From NCBI RefSeq assembly GCF_030719295.1, contig NZ_CP120997.1:62001-126000 (forward strand): 64,000 bases of DNA. The letters are read 5' to 3'. Position 1 is the first letter of the stretch, and every line of letters begins with the position of its first letter. Of the stretch, positions 41,095 through 50,310 are shown piece by piece. Source of the stretch: Streptomyces sp. Mut1 (GTDB lineage Bacteria > Actinomycetota > Actinomycetes > Streptomycetales > Streptomycetaceae). Below the pieces are notes generated by a model, which saw only the letters and a program-made list of their open reading frames with translations, had not been told where the DNA came from and searched no databases. The position numbers and the translations under genes are program-made.

Positions 41095-41340
41095 GCCACC
41101 CCATTTCCGTTGTCGTTGCCGTTGTCGCCAGTGGAGTGCGTCCGGGACGCCCGCACACCGACATCGGTTGCTGCATTGCGCAACTGTACAAGCCTTGTCG
41201 GTCGGTGTGCACGGGGACCTGCACGCGCGCCCTCGTCGCGTCAGGAAGGCGAGGGCCGCCGCGTAGCCGGTCAGGACGGCCGTGAGCAGCGGGTAGTGAC
41301 GCCCACCGCCGCCAGTGCCGCGCGCCCGGCCGGCTCCGGT

Positions 41341-41841
41341 TCATACCGTCTGGTCGAGGTCCTGGGCGTAGTGCTCGATGGCCGGCCGGTACGGGCGGAT
41401 GCGGGGATCGTCGCTCGTCCTCGCAATGATCTTCAGCAGGATCCGCATGGCTTCGTGGTGGTGGTCCGTGTTGAACAGGGCCATGGCGAGGAAGGTCTGC
41501 AGCGCGCCGTCCTCGGGGAACTCGGCGAGGCCACGTCCGAGCGTGCTGACGGCGTCCGCGTAGCGTCCGAGGATCCGGTAGGTGCTGCCGAGCCCGAGGT
41601 ATGCGCCGTGCCGGTCGTCGGCGGTCAGGCCCTCCGTGCCGAGACACTGTTCGTAGTAGGGGACGGCTTCGGCCTCCAGCCCCAGCACGTCATGGACCCA
41701 GGCGGTCTGGTAGGCCACTTCGGCGTCGTGAGGATGGCCGGCCGCGAGGGCGACCAGTGTCTTCCGCGCCTCTTCCGGCCGTCCCTCTTCGCGCAGTCGG
41801 ACAGCGGCTCTCAGCAGATCGTCTCGCGTCGCTTCACTCAT
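41341..41841 (-). CDS. Tetratricopeptide repeat protein
   Basis: The 166-aa product is made of TPR-like helices: 'EVAYQTAWVHDVLGLEAEAVPYYEQCLG', 'HGAYLGLGSTYRILGRYADAVSTLGRGLAEFPEDG' and 'LQTFLAMALFNTDHHHEAMRILLKII' show the W/G/Y/A/P spacing of the repeat. No catalytic domain accompanies it. It is probably a small cytoplasmic protein-protein interaction module of unknown partner. It diverges from the aldo/keto reductase gene with 51 bp between the start codons. Confidence 0.8.
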   Translation of the reverse strand: MSEATRDDLLRAAVRLREEGRPEEARKTLVALAAGHPHDAEVAYQTAWVHDVLGLEAEAVPYYEQCLGTEGLTADDRHGAYLGLGSTYRILGRYADAVSTLGRGLAEFPEDGALQTFLAMALFNTDHHHEAMRILLKIIARTSDDPRIRPYRPAIEHYAQDLDQTV

Positions 41842-41892
41842 GGCTCCATTGTCGCGGGAGCGCTTGACCTGGAGTGCACTTCACGTCCCACC

Positions 41893-42837
41893 ATGACGGG
41901 CATGGATATCACCGGCCCCCAGGTCGTCCTGGGAACCATGGATTTCGGCACGCGCGTCGCCCCCGACCGGGCCTTCGCGGTCCTCGACTCCTTCGTCGCG
42001 GGTGGGGGTGTGTGGCTCGACACCGCCAACTGCTACTCCTTCTGGAACGACCCCGGCGGTGTCGGCGGCGCCAGCGAGCAGGTGATCGGCGCGTGGCTCC
42101 GGGCCCGCCCCGGTGTACGCGACACGGTGCGGATCGCGACGAAGGTCCGGCACAACCCGCTCGTCCCGCACGCGCCGCAGAGCGCCGAAGGTCTCTCGGC
42201 GCGCGCCGTTCACTCGGGTGTGGAGGAAAGCCTGAGCCGCCTGGGAGTCGATCACGTCGACCTGCTCTGGGCGCACGCGGAGGACCGTGGCGTTCCGCTG
42301 GAGGAAACGGTCGGCGCCTTCGGGGAGTTGGCCGCGAAGGGCGTGGCCGCACGGGTCGGAGCGGCGAACCACGCCGCGTGGCGGGTCGAACGCGGCCGTT
42401 CGCTGGCGCGGGAGCGGGGTGTAACGCCGTGGACGGCCCTGCAACTGCGTCACTCACTCGTTCAGCCCCGCCCGCTCACCCCTCTCGCGGAGGGCGGCCA
42501 CCGGCTGCTCACCGCCGAGGATCTCGACCTCGCGCGGTCGGAGGGGCTCGCGGTGTGGTCGTACAGCTCGCTGATGTGGGGTTCGTACGTGCGCGCCGAC
42601 AAGCCGCTTCCCTCCACCTACGATCGCCCCGGGACCGCGCGGGTCCTCACGGTCCTGGACGACATCGCCGGGGAGCTGTCGGCCACACGGAACCATGTGG
42701 TCCTCGCCTGGCTGATGCGCCAGGGAATCGATCCCATCGTTGGCGCGAGCCGGGTGGAACAGGTCGAGGAAGCACTTGCCGCCCACCGTGTGCGGCTCGA
42801 TGACGGGCACATGGCGCGCTTCGCCGCGGCGCGGTAG
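41893..42837 (+). CDS. Aldo/keto reductase
   Basis: The 314-aa protein follows the AKR barrel: 'GTMDFGTRVAPDRAFAVLDSFVAGGGVWLDTANCYSFWND' (catalytic Asp and Tyr), 'VRIATKVRHNPL' (Lys), 'VDLLWAHAEDRGVPLEETVGAFGEL' (His) and 'ATRNHVVLAWLMRQGIDPIVGASRVEQVEEAL' for the NADPH phosphate site. These are NADPH-dependent reductases of carbonyl compounds; the actual substrate is unknown. ATG at 41893 gives 'MTGMDITG', the next ATG three codons on is equally possible. Confidence 0.85.
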   Translation: MTGMDITGPQVVLGTMDFGTRVAPDRAFAVLDSFVAGGGVWLDTANCYSFWNDPGGVGGASEQVIGAWLRARPGVRDTVRIATKVRHNPLVPHAPQSAEGLSARAVHSGVEESLSRLGVDHVDLLWAHAEDRGVPLEETVGAFGELAAKGVAARVGAANHAAWRVERGRSLARERGVTPWTALQLRHSLVQPRPLTPLAEGGHRLLTAEDLDLARSEGLAVWSYSSLMWGSYVRADKPLPSTYDRPGTARVLTVLDDIAGELSATRNHVVLAWLMRQGIDPIVGASRVEQVEEALAAHRVRLDDGHMARFAAAR

Positions 42838-43055
42838 CGGCGTATGCGGCCGGCCCCGGCCCCCCATGCCGTCATCGCCTTCGCCCGCCCTCCACCCTGC
42901 GCATCCCGAGAACCGCGAGCACCAGTCGTGACGAATCCGCCGGCGCGGCACACGTAGCGCGAGTTGCCGCATGCGGACCGTTACCCGCACCATGGACGTA
43001 TCGTCCGGGTCCGGCTCGTCCGGCCTCACCGCCAGGGACGGGATGGGTGCGGCAT

Positions 43056-44054
43056 ATGGCCAGGTACTTCGAGAACGGCACCGGTGACCTCGTCTCCGAC
43101 GCGCTGTCCGGCTTCGCCCGTGCACACGCGGATCTCGTCCGTTACGACTCCGCCAACGGATATGTCACCGCCCGGCACACGGCGCCCGGACGGCGGGTGG
43201 GCCTGCTGTCGGGCGGGGGGTCCGGGCACGAACCACTGCACGCCGGATACGTCGGAGCGGGCATGCTGGACGCCGCCTGCCCCGGGCGGATCTTCGCCTC
43301 TCCGCACAACCGGCAGATCTTCCGTGCCTCGCTCGCGGTGGCGGGGCCGGAAGGTGTGCTGCACATCGTCAAGAACTACACGGGTGACCGGATCAATTTC
43401 GGCATCGCGGCCGAACGTCTCGCCGACGCGGGAATCACCTGTTCGCGGGTACTGGTCGACGACGACCTCGCCACCGAGTCCGAGAGCATCGCGGCCGGGC
43501 GCCGCGGTACGGGCGCGACGGTGCTGCTGGAGAAGGTGCTGGGCGCGGCCGCGGACACCGGCATGGGACACGGGCGGCTGGCGGAGCTCGGCACCGCCCT
43601 GGCGGGCCGGTGCCGCACGCTTGCCGCCGCCTCGGCCGCCCATCACTCTCCGGCCACCGGTGAGCCCGCGTTCGTGCTGCCGGCCGGTGAGCTGGAGTAC
43701 GGGGTGGGCATCCATGGGGAGCGCGCCGCCCGGACCCGGGACCAGGGTCAGGTGGGCGACCTGGTGGAGGAGATGACGGGCGCTCTGCTGGACGCGGTGC
43801 GGCCCGGACCCGAGGAGTCCGTCGTGGTCCTCGTCAACGGGCTGGGTTCGGTCACCGCCCTGGAGTTGTACGGCATCTTCGGTGAGCTGGGCCGGGTGCT
43901 GGACGACCGGGGGGTGCGGCTCGCCCGGCAACTGGTCGGTGACTATGTGACGGCACTGGACATGCGGGGTTTCTCCCTCACTCTCATGGCCGCCGACGAG
44001 GCCACGCTGAATTTCTACGATGCGCCGGTCCATACCCCGGCTCTGCGGTGGTGA
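43056..44054 (+). CDS. dhaK: Dihydroxyacetone kinase subunit DhaK
   Basis: The 332-aa protein has the DhaK fold with 'GLLSGGGSGHEPLHAGYVGAGMLDAACPGRIFASP' and the substrate-linking His in 'YGVGIHGERAART', which forms a hemiaminal with dihydroxyacetone. The partner DhaL is 55 bp downstream. The pair phosphorylates dihydroxyacetone to DHAP. No DhaM (phosphotransfer) gene is present nearby, so the phosphate may come from a DhaM elsewhere. A GTG three codons upstream is the alternative start. Confidence 0.9.
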   Translation: MARYFENGTGDLVSDALSGFARAHADLVRYDSANGYVTARHTAPGRRVGLLSGGGSGHEPLHAGYVGAGMLDAACPGRIFASPHNRQIFRASLAVAGPEGVLHIVKNYTGDRINFGIAAERLADAGITCSRVLVDDDLATESESIAAGRRGTGATVLLEKVLGAAADTGMGHGRLAELGTALAGRCRTLAAASAAHHSPATGEPAFVLPAGELEYGVGIHGERAARTRDQGQVGDLVEEMTGALLDAVRPGPEESVVVLVNGLGSVTALELYGIFGELGRVLDDRGVRLARQLVGDYVTALDMRGFSLTLMAADEATLNFYDAPVHTPALRW

Positions 44055-44109
44055 GCGGACGGCGGGCCGGGCTCCCGGCATCCCGGAACCGGAAGCACGA
44101 GGAGGGCCC

Positions 44110-44772
44110 ATGACGAGCAACGCTCTCGACGGCGCGCGGACCCGTGAGTGGGCGGAGCGCTTCGCCGCCTCGGTGTACGCAACCGAGGCCGAACTGACCG
44201 CTCTCGACCAGCAGGCGGGCGACGGCGACTTCGGTGCCAACCTCGCCGCCGGGGTCGGGGCCGCGGCCCTGCTGCTCGACCGGGCCGCGGATTCGGCCGG
44301 TCCGGCGGAGTATCTCGGCGCCATGGCCACTGCCTTTCTCGACGAGGTGGGCGGAACCAGCGGGCCTCTGTTCGGCCTGCTGTTCCAGGCGTTGAGCCGG
44401 GCGGCCGGTGCCGGGTCCGGACTGACGGCCGACGCGCTCGCCACCGGCGCCGCCCAGGGTCTGGCCGCCATCCGCCGGGTGGGTGACGCCGCGCCCGGGG
44501 ACAAGACGCTGGTCGACGCCTTGGCCCCGGCCGCCGCCGCACTGCGGACGGCGCAGGACGCACCGCCCGCCACTGCCCTGGCGGCGGCTGCCGACGGGGC
44601 GTGGCTGGGCGTGCGGGAGACGGCGTCACAGGCGGCGCGCATGGGGCGGGCGAGCTACCTGGGCGAGCGCGCGACCGGGGTTCCGGATCCCGGGGCGGTG
44701 GGCGTGGCCCTGTTCTTCGCCTCCGCCGCCGGGACGGTGCGGTCTCTGGCACCCCACCTCACCGACGGCTGA
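44110..44772 (+). CDS. dhaL: Dihydroxyacetone kinase subunit DhaL
   Basis: The 220-aa helical-bundle protein carries the nucleotide/metal-site Asp cluster 'DQQAGDGDFGANLAAG' and 'GGTSGPLFGLLFQALSRAAG', both diagnostic for DhaL. It holds the ADP that is rephosphorylated during catalysis by the Dha complex. GGAGGG precedes the ATG at a good distance, and the gene clearly follows dhaK as an operon. The 3' end converges with a HAD phosphatase gene. Confidence 0.9.
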   Translation: MTSNALDGARTREWAERFAASVYATEAELTALDQQAGDGDFGANLAAGVGAAALLLDRAADSAGPAEYLGAMATAFLDEVGGTSGPLFGLLFQALSRAAGAGSGLTADALATGAAQGLAAIRRVGDAAPGDKTLVDALAPAAAALRTAQDAPPATALAAAADGAWLGVRETASQAARMGRASYLGERATGVPDPGAVGVALFFASAAGTVRSLAPHLTDG

Positions 44773-44810
44773 CCGGGCGCCCTGTCCGACGGTTCCGGGC
44801 CGGACCGTGC

Positions 44811-45491
44811 CTATTCGCCGAGCCGGCTGCGGGCCCATGTGAGCAGTTCGGAGTCGGCGAGGCTCGCGACCCAGAGGTCCGCCAGCTCTGCGTCCGGGCC
44901 CGGCGGGCGCGTTCCGATGCCGATCACGCGCAGGCCCGCCCGGCGGGCCGACTCCATGCCGGTCAGCGAGTCCTCCACGGCCAGCGCCTCGTGCGGCGGC
45001 ACGCCGCAGAGGCGGGCGGCCGCTCTGTAGACGTCCGGCTCCGGTTTCGGCCGTACGTCGTCGCCCGGGACCACCACGTGCTGGAAGCAGCTGAGGAGTC
45101 CCGCGCGGGCGAGGCACGACTCCACCATGGAGCGGGGGCAGTTGCTCGCCACCGCGAGCGGGCGGTGGCGAGCGGCCAGCCGGACCAGGGCGGCGGCTCC
45201 CGGCATGGTCACCGGGTCCTGGTCGACCAGTGCGGTGAAGGTGTTCAGCAGCGTGCCGGCGAGGTCGTCGACCAGGTCCGGTTTGCCGGTCTCCTGCGCC
45301 ATGAGCGCGCCGCACTCGGTGTAGTGCACGCCCTTCGCGCGGTCGGCGAAACCGGGGGGCGGGTTGAGCCCGAAGATCCGGAAGGTGATGTTCCGGGCCT
45401 CCTGCCAGTGTCGTTCTGTGTCCATCAGGGTTCCGTCGCAGTCGAAGACGATGGCGGACGGAGACCAGGAAAGGATTTGATCAGCTGTCAT
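44811..45491 (-). CDS. HAD-superfamily phosphatase (beta-phosphoglucomutase-like)
   Basis: The 226-aa protein contains all four HAD motifs: 'IVFDCDGTLMDTE' (nucleophile Asp), 'LAVASNCPRS' (Thr/Ser motif), 'KPEPDVYRAAARLCG' (Lys) and 'ALAVEDSLTGMESARRAG' (Asp pair). The cap domain inserted after motif I is that of subfamily I enzymes acting on sugar phosphates. The closest functional types are sugar-phosphate phosphatases such as glycerol-3-phosphate or 2-deoxyglucose-6-phosphate phosphatase. It sits opposite the DhaKL genes, which suggests triose or polyol phosphate, but this is only context. Confidence 0.85.
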   Translation of the reverse strand: MTADQILSWSPSAIVFDCDGTLMDTERHWQEARNITFRIFGLNPPPGFADRAKGVHYTECGALMAQETGKPDLVDDLAGTLLNTFTALVDQDPVTMPGAAALVRLAARHRPLAVASNCPRSMVESCLARAGLLSCFQHVVVPGDDVRPKPEPDVYRAAARLCGVPPHEALAVEDSLTGMESARRAGLRVIGIGTRPPGPDAELADLWVASLADSELLTWARSRLGE

Positions 45492-46033
45492 GTAAGTGCC
45501 GTTCTCGGAGGCTGCGCCGACCGGTTCGGGATGGGGGCGCAGACGGGTGCCCAGTGGGCACGCGTGAGGGGTGGGAATCGGATGCAGGCGCTGCCCTGCG
45601 GCTACTGCGATCAGCTCGATCCGCTGATCACGCCGTGCCGGACATAGGCCTGTGGAAACGGCCGGTCCGAAACATCATGGTCGTTACGTTAATTTGGCGA
45701 CTTCAATTTCCGCAATCACCAATTCGAGTGCATTGAAAAGTCCCGGCCTCGGCCGGCCGCACTCCGCAGGGACCCGCGAAGGGAAGCGCGCCGACAACCG
45801 CCATACGGGCAACACGCCTGATGAAGTGGGCTTTCAGGCTCATCTCCGCTTCGATCGGTGGTGGATTCCACACACCTACCGAAACGTTTCTTCCGACATA
45901 ACGTCAGATTGCGCGGAGCCGCCCGGACGCGCACCACGCAAGGAATAATAGGATCTTCGCGCGATGCGACTACACCCTCAACGGAGGAGTGGAATGAACC
46001 TTCACGTCGCAGCGCTAGCACGTTTGAGCGAAG
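45492..46033. other. 542-bp intergenic region with one perfect palindrome (45891-45900)
   Basis: No convincing gene is present in this gap between the HAD phosphatase and TetR genes, which read away from each other. Base composition is less GC-rich than its surroundings, especially 45650-45740 and 45880-45990, as is typical for promoters. GAAACGTTTC at 45891-45900 is an exact 10-bp palindrome and may be an operator; the adjacent TetR protein or a LacI-family protein could bind it. Confidence 0.45.
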
Positions 46034-46741
46034 GTGGAACAGGTGCAGGACAGGGCGCGCGCAACTCGCAAACTTTTGCTGGAATCAGCGGCACATCTAT
46101 TTGTCGAACGCGGATATACGGGAACGAGTGTCAATGACATAAGTGATCACTCGGGAAAGACGAGTGGAGCGATTTATTTCCACTACTCCAGCAAGGAAAA
46201 ACTCGCGCTTGCCGTGGTCAGGGAGCAGTTCGCCACCTGGCCGCAGCTCGTCGCCGCCTACGCCGCACCGGGCGTCCCTCCTCTGGAGAAGCTGGTCGCC
46301 CTCAGCTTCGGTGTCGCGCAGTCGCTCAGCGAGGACGTCCTGGCGCGGGCCGGCGCGCGGTTGTGGGCCGAGCGCCGCGCCATCGAGGCCCCCGTGCCCA
46401 CGCCCTTCGGCGCCTGGGCCCTCGCCGCCACCCGGCTCCTCGCGCAGGCCCGTACGCGAGGCGAACTCGCCGAGGGCATCGAGCCGTCGGCGGCTGCCGT
46501 GACACTCGTATGCGGGTTCTACGGGCACTGCACCCTGACCGATGAGATGCCGGGCAGGTGGGACTGGCGCGAACGGCTCGACCAGTGGTGGCAGTTGGTC
46601 CTCGCGTCCTTGCAGGCGCATCCCGATCCGGCGGCCCTGCTCACCCGGGCACGGGCCCGGATTCCCGCGCAGACGAGTGCCCGGGACCGGAGCAGGGCGG
46701 CGGACCCCTCACCGAAATCGGCCGCGTCCGCCGCCACCTGA
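46034..46741 (+). CDS. TetR-family regulator, gamma-butyrolactone receptor (ScbR/ArpA) type
   Basis: The 235-aa protein starts with the typical receptor DNA-binding domain 'RARATRKLLLESAAHLFVERGYTGTSVNDISDHSGKTSGAIYFHYSSKEKLALAVVREQ', where 'GAIYFHYSSKEKLA' is the hallmark of the ScbR/ArpA family. The C-terminal ligand domain includes 'WLWAERR'-type and 'WWQLVLASLQAHPD' segments. These proteins repress their targets until a gamma-butyrolactone binds. No AfsA-type butyrolactone synthase is next to it, so it may be an orphan (pseudo-)receptor acting on the antibiotic cluster. GTG at 46034 or a GTG three codons later may be the start. Confidence 0.75.
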   Translation: MEQVQDRARATRKLLLESAAHLFVERGYTGTSVNDISDHSGKTSGAIYFHYSSKEKLALAVVREQFATWPQLVAAYAAPGVPPLEKLVALSFGVAQSLSEDVLARAGARLWAERRAIEAPVPTPFGAWALAATRLLAQARTRGELAEGIEPSAAAVTLVCGFYGHCTLTDEMPGRWDWRERLDQWWQLVLASLQAHPDPAALLTRARARIPAQTSARDRSRAADPSPKSAASAAT

Positions 46742-46887
46742 ACCACCCGCCACCGGGCCGGCCCGCAGGGCGCAGTCAGCAGCCGCGCCGACCCCCGGAC
46801 CCTGCCGTACAGCCGTCCGGCCTCGCGCCCCGGACCGCCATCCGCGTGACGCGCATCACGCACTCGGACATCTTGACGCCCCATCCT

Positions 46888-46932
46888 CAAACCGGTTTGG
46901 TTGACCTCGTTCGAGAAGTCAAACCGGTTTGA
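46888..46932. promoter_or_regulatory. Two palindromic LacI-type operators 32 bp apart
   Basis: CAAACCGGTTTG (46888-46899) and TCAAACCGGTTTGA (46919-46932) are exact palindromes sharing a core, with centres 32 bp (three helical turns) apart, 44 bp upstream of the LacI start. Autoregulation with cooperative binding or looping of the downstream LacI protein is likely. Confidence 0.75.
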
Positions 46933-46975
46933 AGGCGGGCCGTCACCGGTCCACCGGCAGGAAAGTTCAGGCGCC

Positions 46976-47995
46976 ATGGCACGCAAACCCACCATCGCGG
47001 ACGTAGCCCGTCGGGCAGGCGTCTCACGTGCCACCGTCTCCTTCGCCCTGAACGACCGGCCCGGTGTCGCCGAGGAGACGAAGCGGCGTATCCTCGCCGC
47101 CACCCAGGAGCTCGGCTGGACCCCCAGCCGTAAGGCCAGGGCGCTCTCACTCGGCAAGGCCGGCGCGTTCGGTCTCGTTCTGGCGCGCGATCCGGAGCAG
47201 ATCGGGGCCGACCCCTTCTTCCCCGCGTTCATCGCCGGCGTCGAGGCCGTCATCGGCCGGCGGGGCGACGGGCTCATGGTCCATGTGACCACTCCCGGAC
47301 AGGAGCAGGGCGTCTACCGGCGGCTGGCCGCGGAGCAGCAGGTGGACGGGGTCCTCCTGACCGACCTGCGCCGCGACGATCCGCGCCCCGCCCTTCTGCG
47401 GGAGCTCGGTCTGCCCGCCGTCGTGGTCGGCCAGCCGGAGTGGGGCGGCGGACTGGCCGCGGTGAGTCTGGACGACGAGCCGGCCTACACGGCCGCCGTC
47501 CGGCATCTCGCGGAGCTGGGTCACCGGCACATCGCCCACGTCGAGGGGCCGCAGGAATTCCTGCACGCCCACCGGCGCCGGACCGCCTGGGAGCAGACCC
47601 TGCGCGAACTCGGCCTGCCCGAGGCGCCGGTGCTGCCCGGAGGGTTCACCCCCGAGGGCGGCGCACAGGCCACCAGACAGCTGCTGACGTCCGCCGAGCC
47701 GCCGACCGCGATCGTCTACGGCAACGACCTCGCCGCCATGGCGGGGCTCTCGGTCGCCCAGGAGCTGGGTGTCCGGGTTCCCGGTCAGCTGTCGCTGGTC
47801 GGCTACGACGACGCACCCCTGACCCGGTACAGCTACCCGCCGCTCGCCTCCGCGCGTGCCGACGCGCGGGGCTGGGGGGAGGCCGCGGCCCGCACCCTGG
47901 ACGCGGTCGTCGCCGAGGGCGTCGCCGATCATGTGCGGCTGCCACCGGCCCAGTTCGTGCCCCGCGCTTCGATGGGGCCCGCTCCCCGCCGCTGA
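46976..47995 (+). CDS. LacI-family transcriptional regulator of the sugar operon
   Basis: The 339-aa protein begins with the LacI helix-turn-helix and hinge 'TIADVARRAGVSRATVSFALNDRPGVAEETKRRILAATQELGWTPSRKARALSLG' and has a periplasmic-binding-protein-like effector domain with 'GLVLARDPEQIGADPFFPAFIAGVE', 'VDGVLLTDLRRDD' and 'VPGQLSLVGYDDAPLTRYSYPPLASARAD'. It should repress itself and the following transport/glycosidase operon until a sugar binds. The start has CAGGAAAG upstream. Two matching palindromes lie just before it. Confidence 0.9.
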   Translation: MARKPTIADVARRAGVSRATVSFALNDRPGVAEETKRRILAATQELGWTPSRKARALSLGKAGAFGLVLARDPEQIGADPFFPAFIAGVEAVIGRRGDGLMVHVTTPGQEQGVYRRLAAEQQVDGVLLTDLRRDDPRPALLRELGLPAVVVGQPEWGGGLAAVSLDDEPAYTAAVRHLAELGHRHIAHVEGPQEFLHAHRRRTAWEQTLRELGLPEAPVLPGGFTPEGGAQATRQLLTSAEPPTAIVYGNDLAAMAGLSVAQELGVRVPGQLSLVGYDDAPLTRYSYPPLASARADARGWGEAAARTLDAVVAEGVADHVRLPPAQFVPRASMGPAPRR

Positions 47996-48084
47996 CGCGC
48001 CGGGCAAACGTACCGGTCGTGCCGGCGACGGCCGGGAATTCCGTGTGGCGACGAGGCCACGCGTGAACAGTTCGGAGATCAATC

Positions 48085-49377
48085 ATGCTGAGGAGAACGG
48101 CGTACGCGCTGCTCGTGCTCGCTCTGGCGGGCACGGCGACGGCCTGCGGCCGGTCGGCTCCCGATCCGGCCACCGCCGCCGAGGCGCGCGGCCCGATCAC
48201 GGTCTGGCTTTCCAACAACGCGCAGGAAGTGCAGTGGGGCAAGGCGATGGTCTCCGCGTGGAACGCGGGCCATCCCGGCCAGCACGTCACGGCGCAGCAG
48301 ATCCCGGCGGGCAAGACCTCCGAGGAGGCCATCAGCGCCTCGATCATCGCGGGGACGACAGCCTGTCTCGCCTTCAACACCTCGCCCGCGGCGGTGCCGA
48401 CGTTCCAGAAGCAGAACGGGCTCGTCTCCCTCAGTGACTTCCCGGACGGCGAGAAGTACATCACCGAGCGCGGCGGCGGCCTCACCGGCCAGTACCGCTC
48501 CCCCGACGGCGCGTTCTACCAGCTGCCGTGGAAGAGCAACCCGGTCATGATCCTCTACAACAAGAAGCTGTTCGCGAAAGCCGGCCTCGATCCCGAGCAC
48601 CCGAAGCTCGCCACCTACAAGGACTTCCTCGAAACGTCCCGCACGCTCGTGCGCAGCGGTGCCGCGAAGGCGGCGATCTGGCCCTCACCGAGCAGCGACT
48701 TCTTCCAGCCCTGGTACGACTTCTATCCGGCGTTCGCCGCGCAGAGCGGGGGCAAGCAGCTGATCGAGGACGGCAAGCCGCAGTTCGACTCGGCGGCGGG
48801 CCACCGGGTCGCGGAGTTCTGGCGGACGCTGTACGCGCAGAAGCTGGCACCGCAGGAGGCGTATCCGGGCGACTCGCTCAACGACGGCAAGGCCGCCATG
48901 GCGACGGTCGGGCCCTGGGCGGTCGCCGCGTACAAGGACAGTGTGGACATCGGTGTCGTGCCGGTGCCGACCGCCGACGGCGCGAGCGGCACCTACTCCT
49001 TCAGTGACGAGAAGTCCGCGGCGATGTTCAGTTCCTGCGAGAACCGGGCCACCGCCTGGGACGTGCTGAAGTTCGCGACCTCCACCGCGCAGGACGGGAA
49101 GTTCCTCGAAGCGACCGGCCAGATGCCGATGCGCGAGGACCTGACGTCCGAGTACGCCGGCTACTTCGAGGCGAACCCGACGTACCGCGCCTTCGCCGAC
49201 CAGGCGCAGCGCGTCGTCGAGGTGCCGAATGTGCCGGGTTCCATCGACATCTGGCAGGCCTTCCGCGACGAGTGGACGAAGTCGGTCGTGTTCGGCCGCG
49301 AGTCGACGCGGACCGGGCTGCGCAACGCCTCGTCCGAGATCACCGAGCTGCTGAACGAGTACGGGGACCCGTCATGA
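48085..49377 (+). CDS. ABC sugar transporter, extracellular binding lipoprotein
   Basis: The 430-aa precursor has a lipoprotein signal, 'LRRTAYALLVLALAGTATAC', with the lipobox Cys at residue 21, and then a family 1 solute-binding domain: 'GPITVWLSNNAQEVQWGKAMVSAWNAGHPGQHVTAQ', 'NPVMILYNKKLFAKAGLD' and 'KAAMATVGPWAVAAYKDS'. It captures an oligosaccharide outside the cell for the two permeases that follow. Its stop overlaps the first permease start (ATGA). Glycosidases downstream suggest a mannoside or glucoside as ligand. Confidence 0.9.
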   Translation: MLRRTAYALLVLALAGTATACGRSAPDPATAAEARGPITVWLSNNAQEVQWGKAMVSAWNAGHPGQHVTAQQIPAGKTSEEAISASIIAGTTACLAFNTSPAAVPTFQKQNGLVSLSDFPDGEKYITERGGGLTGQYRSPDGAFYQLPWKSNPVMILYNKKLFAKAGLDPEHPKLATYKDFLETSRTLVRSGAAKAAIWPSPSSDFFQPWYDFYPAFAAQSGGKQLIEDGKPQFDSAAGHRVAEFWRTLYAQKLAPQEAYPGDSLNDGKAAMATVGPWAVAAYKDSVDIGVVPVPTADGASGTYSFSDEKSAAMFSSCENRATAWDVLKFATSTAQDGKFLEATGQMPMREDLTSEYAGYFEANPTYRAFADQAQRVVEVPNVPGSIDIWQAFRDEWTKSVVFGRESTRTGLRNASSEITELLNEYGDPS

Positions 49378-50309
49378 GCGTGAACCTGGACGCGGCGCCC
49401 GGCGCCGTGCGTACGAGCGGGCCCGCCCCGCGCCGCAAGGACCGCGGTCTCTCCCGCGTCGGGGCGCTGTTCGTGTCGCCGTACGTGCTGTTCATCGTGG
49501 TGGTCTTCGCCGTGCCGCTGGTCTACACGGTGTGGATCTCCTTCCACCGCTTCTACTTCACCGCGCCCGGCACGAAGATCGACTCGCCCTGGGTGGGTCT
49601 GTCGAACTACCGGGACGTGTTCACCGATCCCGTCGTCGGCCAGGCGTTCCTCAACATCCTGATCTTCCTGGTCATCAACGTGCCGCTGACGGTGGGCCTC
49701 TCGCTCGTCCTGGCGACCGCGCTGAACGCGAAGATCCGGGGGCGCTCGTTCTTCCGTGCGGCGTTCTACGTCCCGTACGTGACGGCGAGCGTCGCCCTGG
49801 TGGCCGTGTGGCAGTTCCTCTTCGGCTCGGACGGGTTCGTCAACCACCTGCTGGGATCGCACGCCCCTGACCCTTCGTGGCTGGTGAACTCGCACCTCGC
49901 GATGCCGATGATCGCCGTCTTCGTGACCTGGAAGCAGCTCGGCTTCTTCGTGATGCTGTATCTGGCCTCGCTGCAGAACGTCGGCAAGGAGCTGTACGAG
50001 GCGTCCGCCATGGACGGCGCCGGGCGGGTGCGGCAGTTCTTCTCGGTGACGGTGCCGGGCGTGCGGCCCGCGACCACGCTCGTCGTGATCTACGCGATCA
50101 TCACGGGCGCCAACCTGTTCAGCGAGCCGTATCTGCTGACCGGGGGCGGCGGCCCGGACCACTCCTCCACCTCGCCCGTCCTGCTGATGTATCAGAAGGG
50201 CATCGAGCAGGGCCACCCCGACTTCGCGGCCGCTCTCGGCGTCGTTCTCGTCGCCTTCGTGATGATCGTGTCGCTCGCCGCCCGCAAGCTCACCGAGAGG
50301 GGCGACTGA
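49374..50309 (+). CDS. ABC sugar transporter permease (MalF/LacF-like)
   Basis: The 311-aa membrane protein has six hydrophobic helices and the EAA loop 'ELYEASAMDGAGRVRQFFSVTVPGVRPATT' that contacts the ATPase. It has the N-terminal helix 'GALFVSPYVLFIVVVFAVPLVYTVWISF' typical of MalF-class subunits. No ATPase gene is present in the operon; Streptomyces often share one ATPase (MsiK) among sugar importers. It is coupled to the binding-protein gene by an ATGA overlap, and one base separates its stop from the start of the second permease. Confidence 0.92.
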   Translation: MSVNLDAAPGAVRTSGPAPRRKDRGLSRVGALFVSPYVLFIVVVFAVPLVYTVWISFHRFYFTAPGTKIDSPWVGLSNYRDVFTDPVVGQAFLNILIFLVINVPLTVGLSLVLATALNAKIRGRSFFRAAFYVPYVTASVALVAVWQFLFGSDGFVNHLLGSHAPDPSWLVNSHLAMPMIAVFVTWKQLGFFVMLYLASLQNVGKELYEASAMDGAGRVRQFFSVTVPGVRPATTLVVIYAIITGANLFSEPYLLTGGGGPDHSSTSPVLLMYQKGIEQGHPDFAAALGVVLVAFVMIVSLAARKLTERGD

Positions 50310-50310
50310 C

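Noticed and set aside
41095..41340. Membrane-helix-like translation ([19 protein letters not shown]) on the minus strand between tatA and the TPR gene
   Set aside because: No start codon with ribosome-binding site and no stable frame long enough to be called a gene; it may be a remnant but cannot be supported.
45492..46033. Short open frames in the 542-bp gap
   Set aside because: They lack ribosome-binding sites and coding bias; the region is promoter-like.
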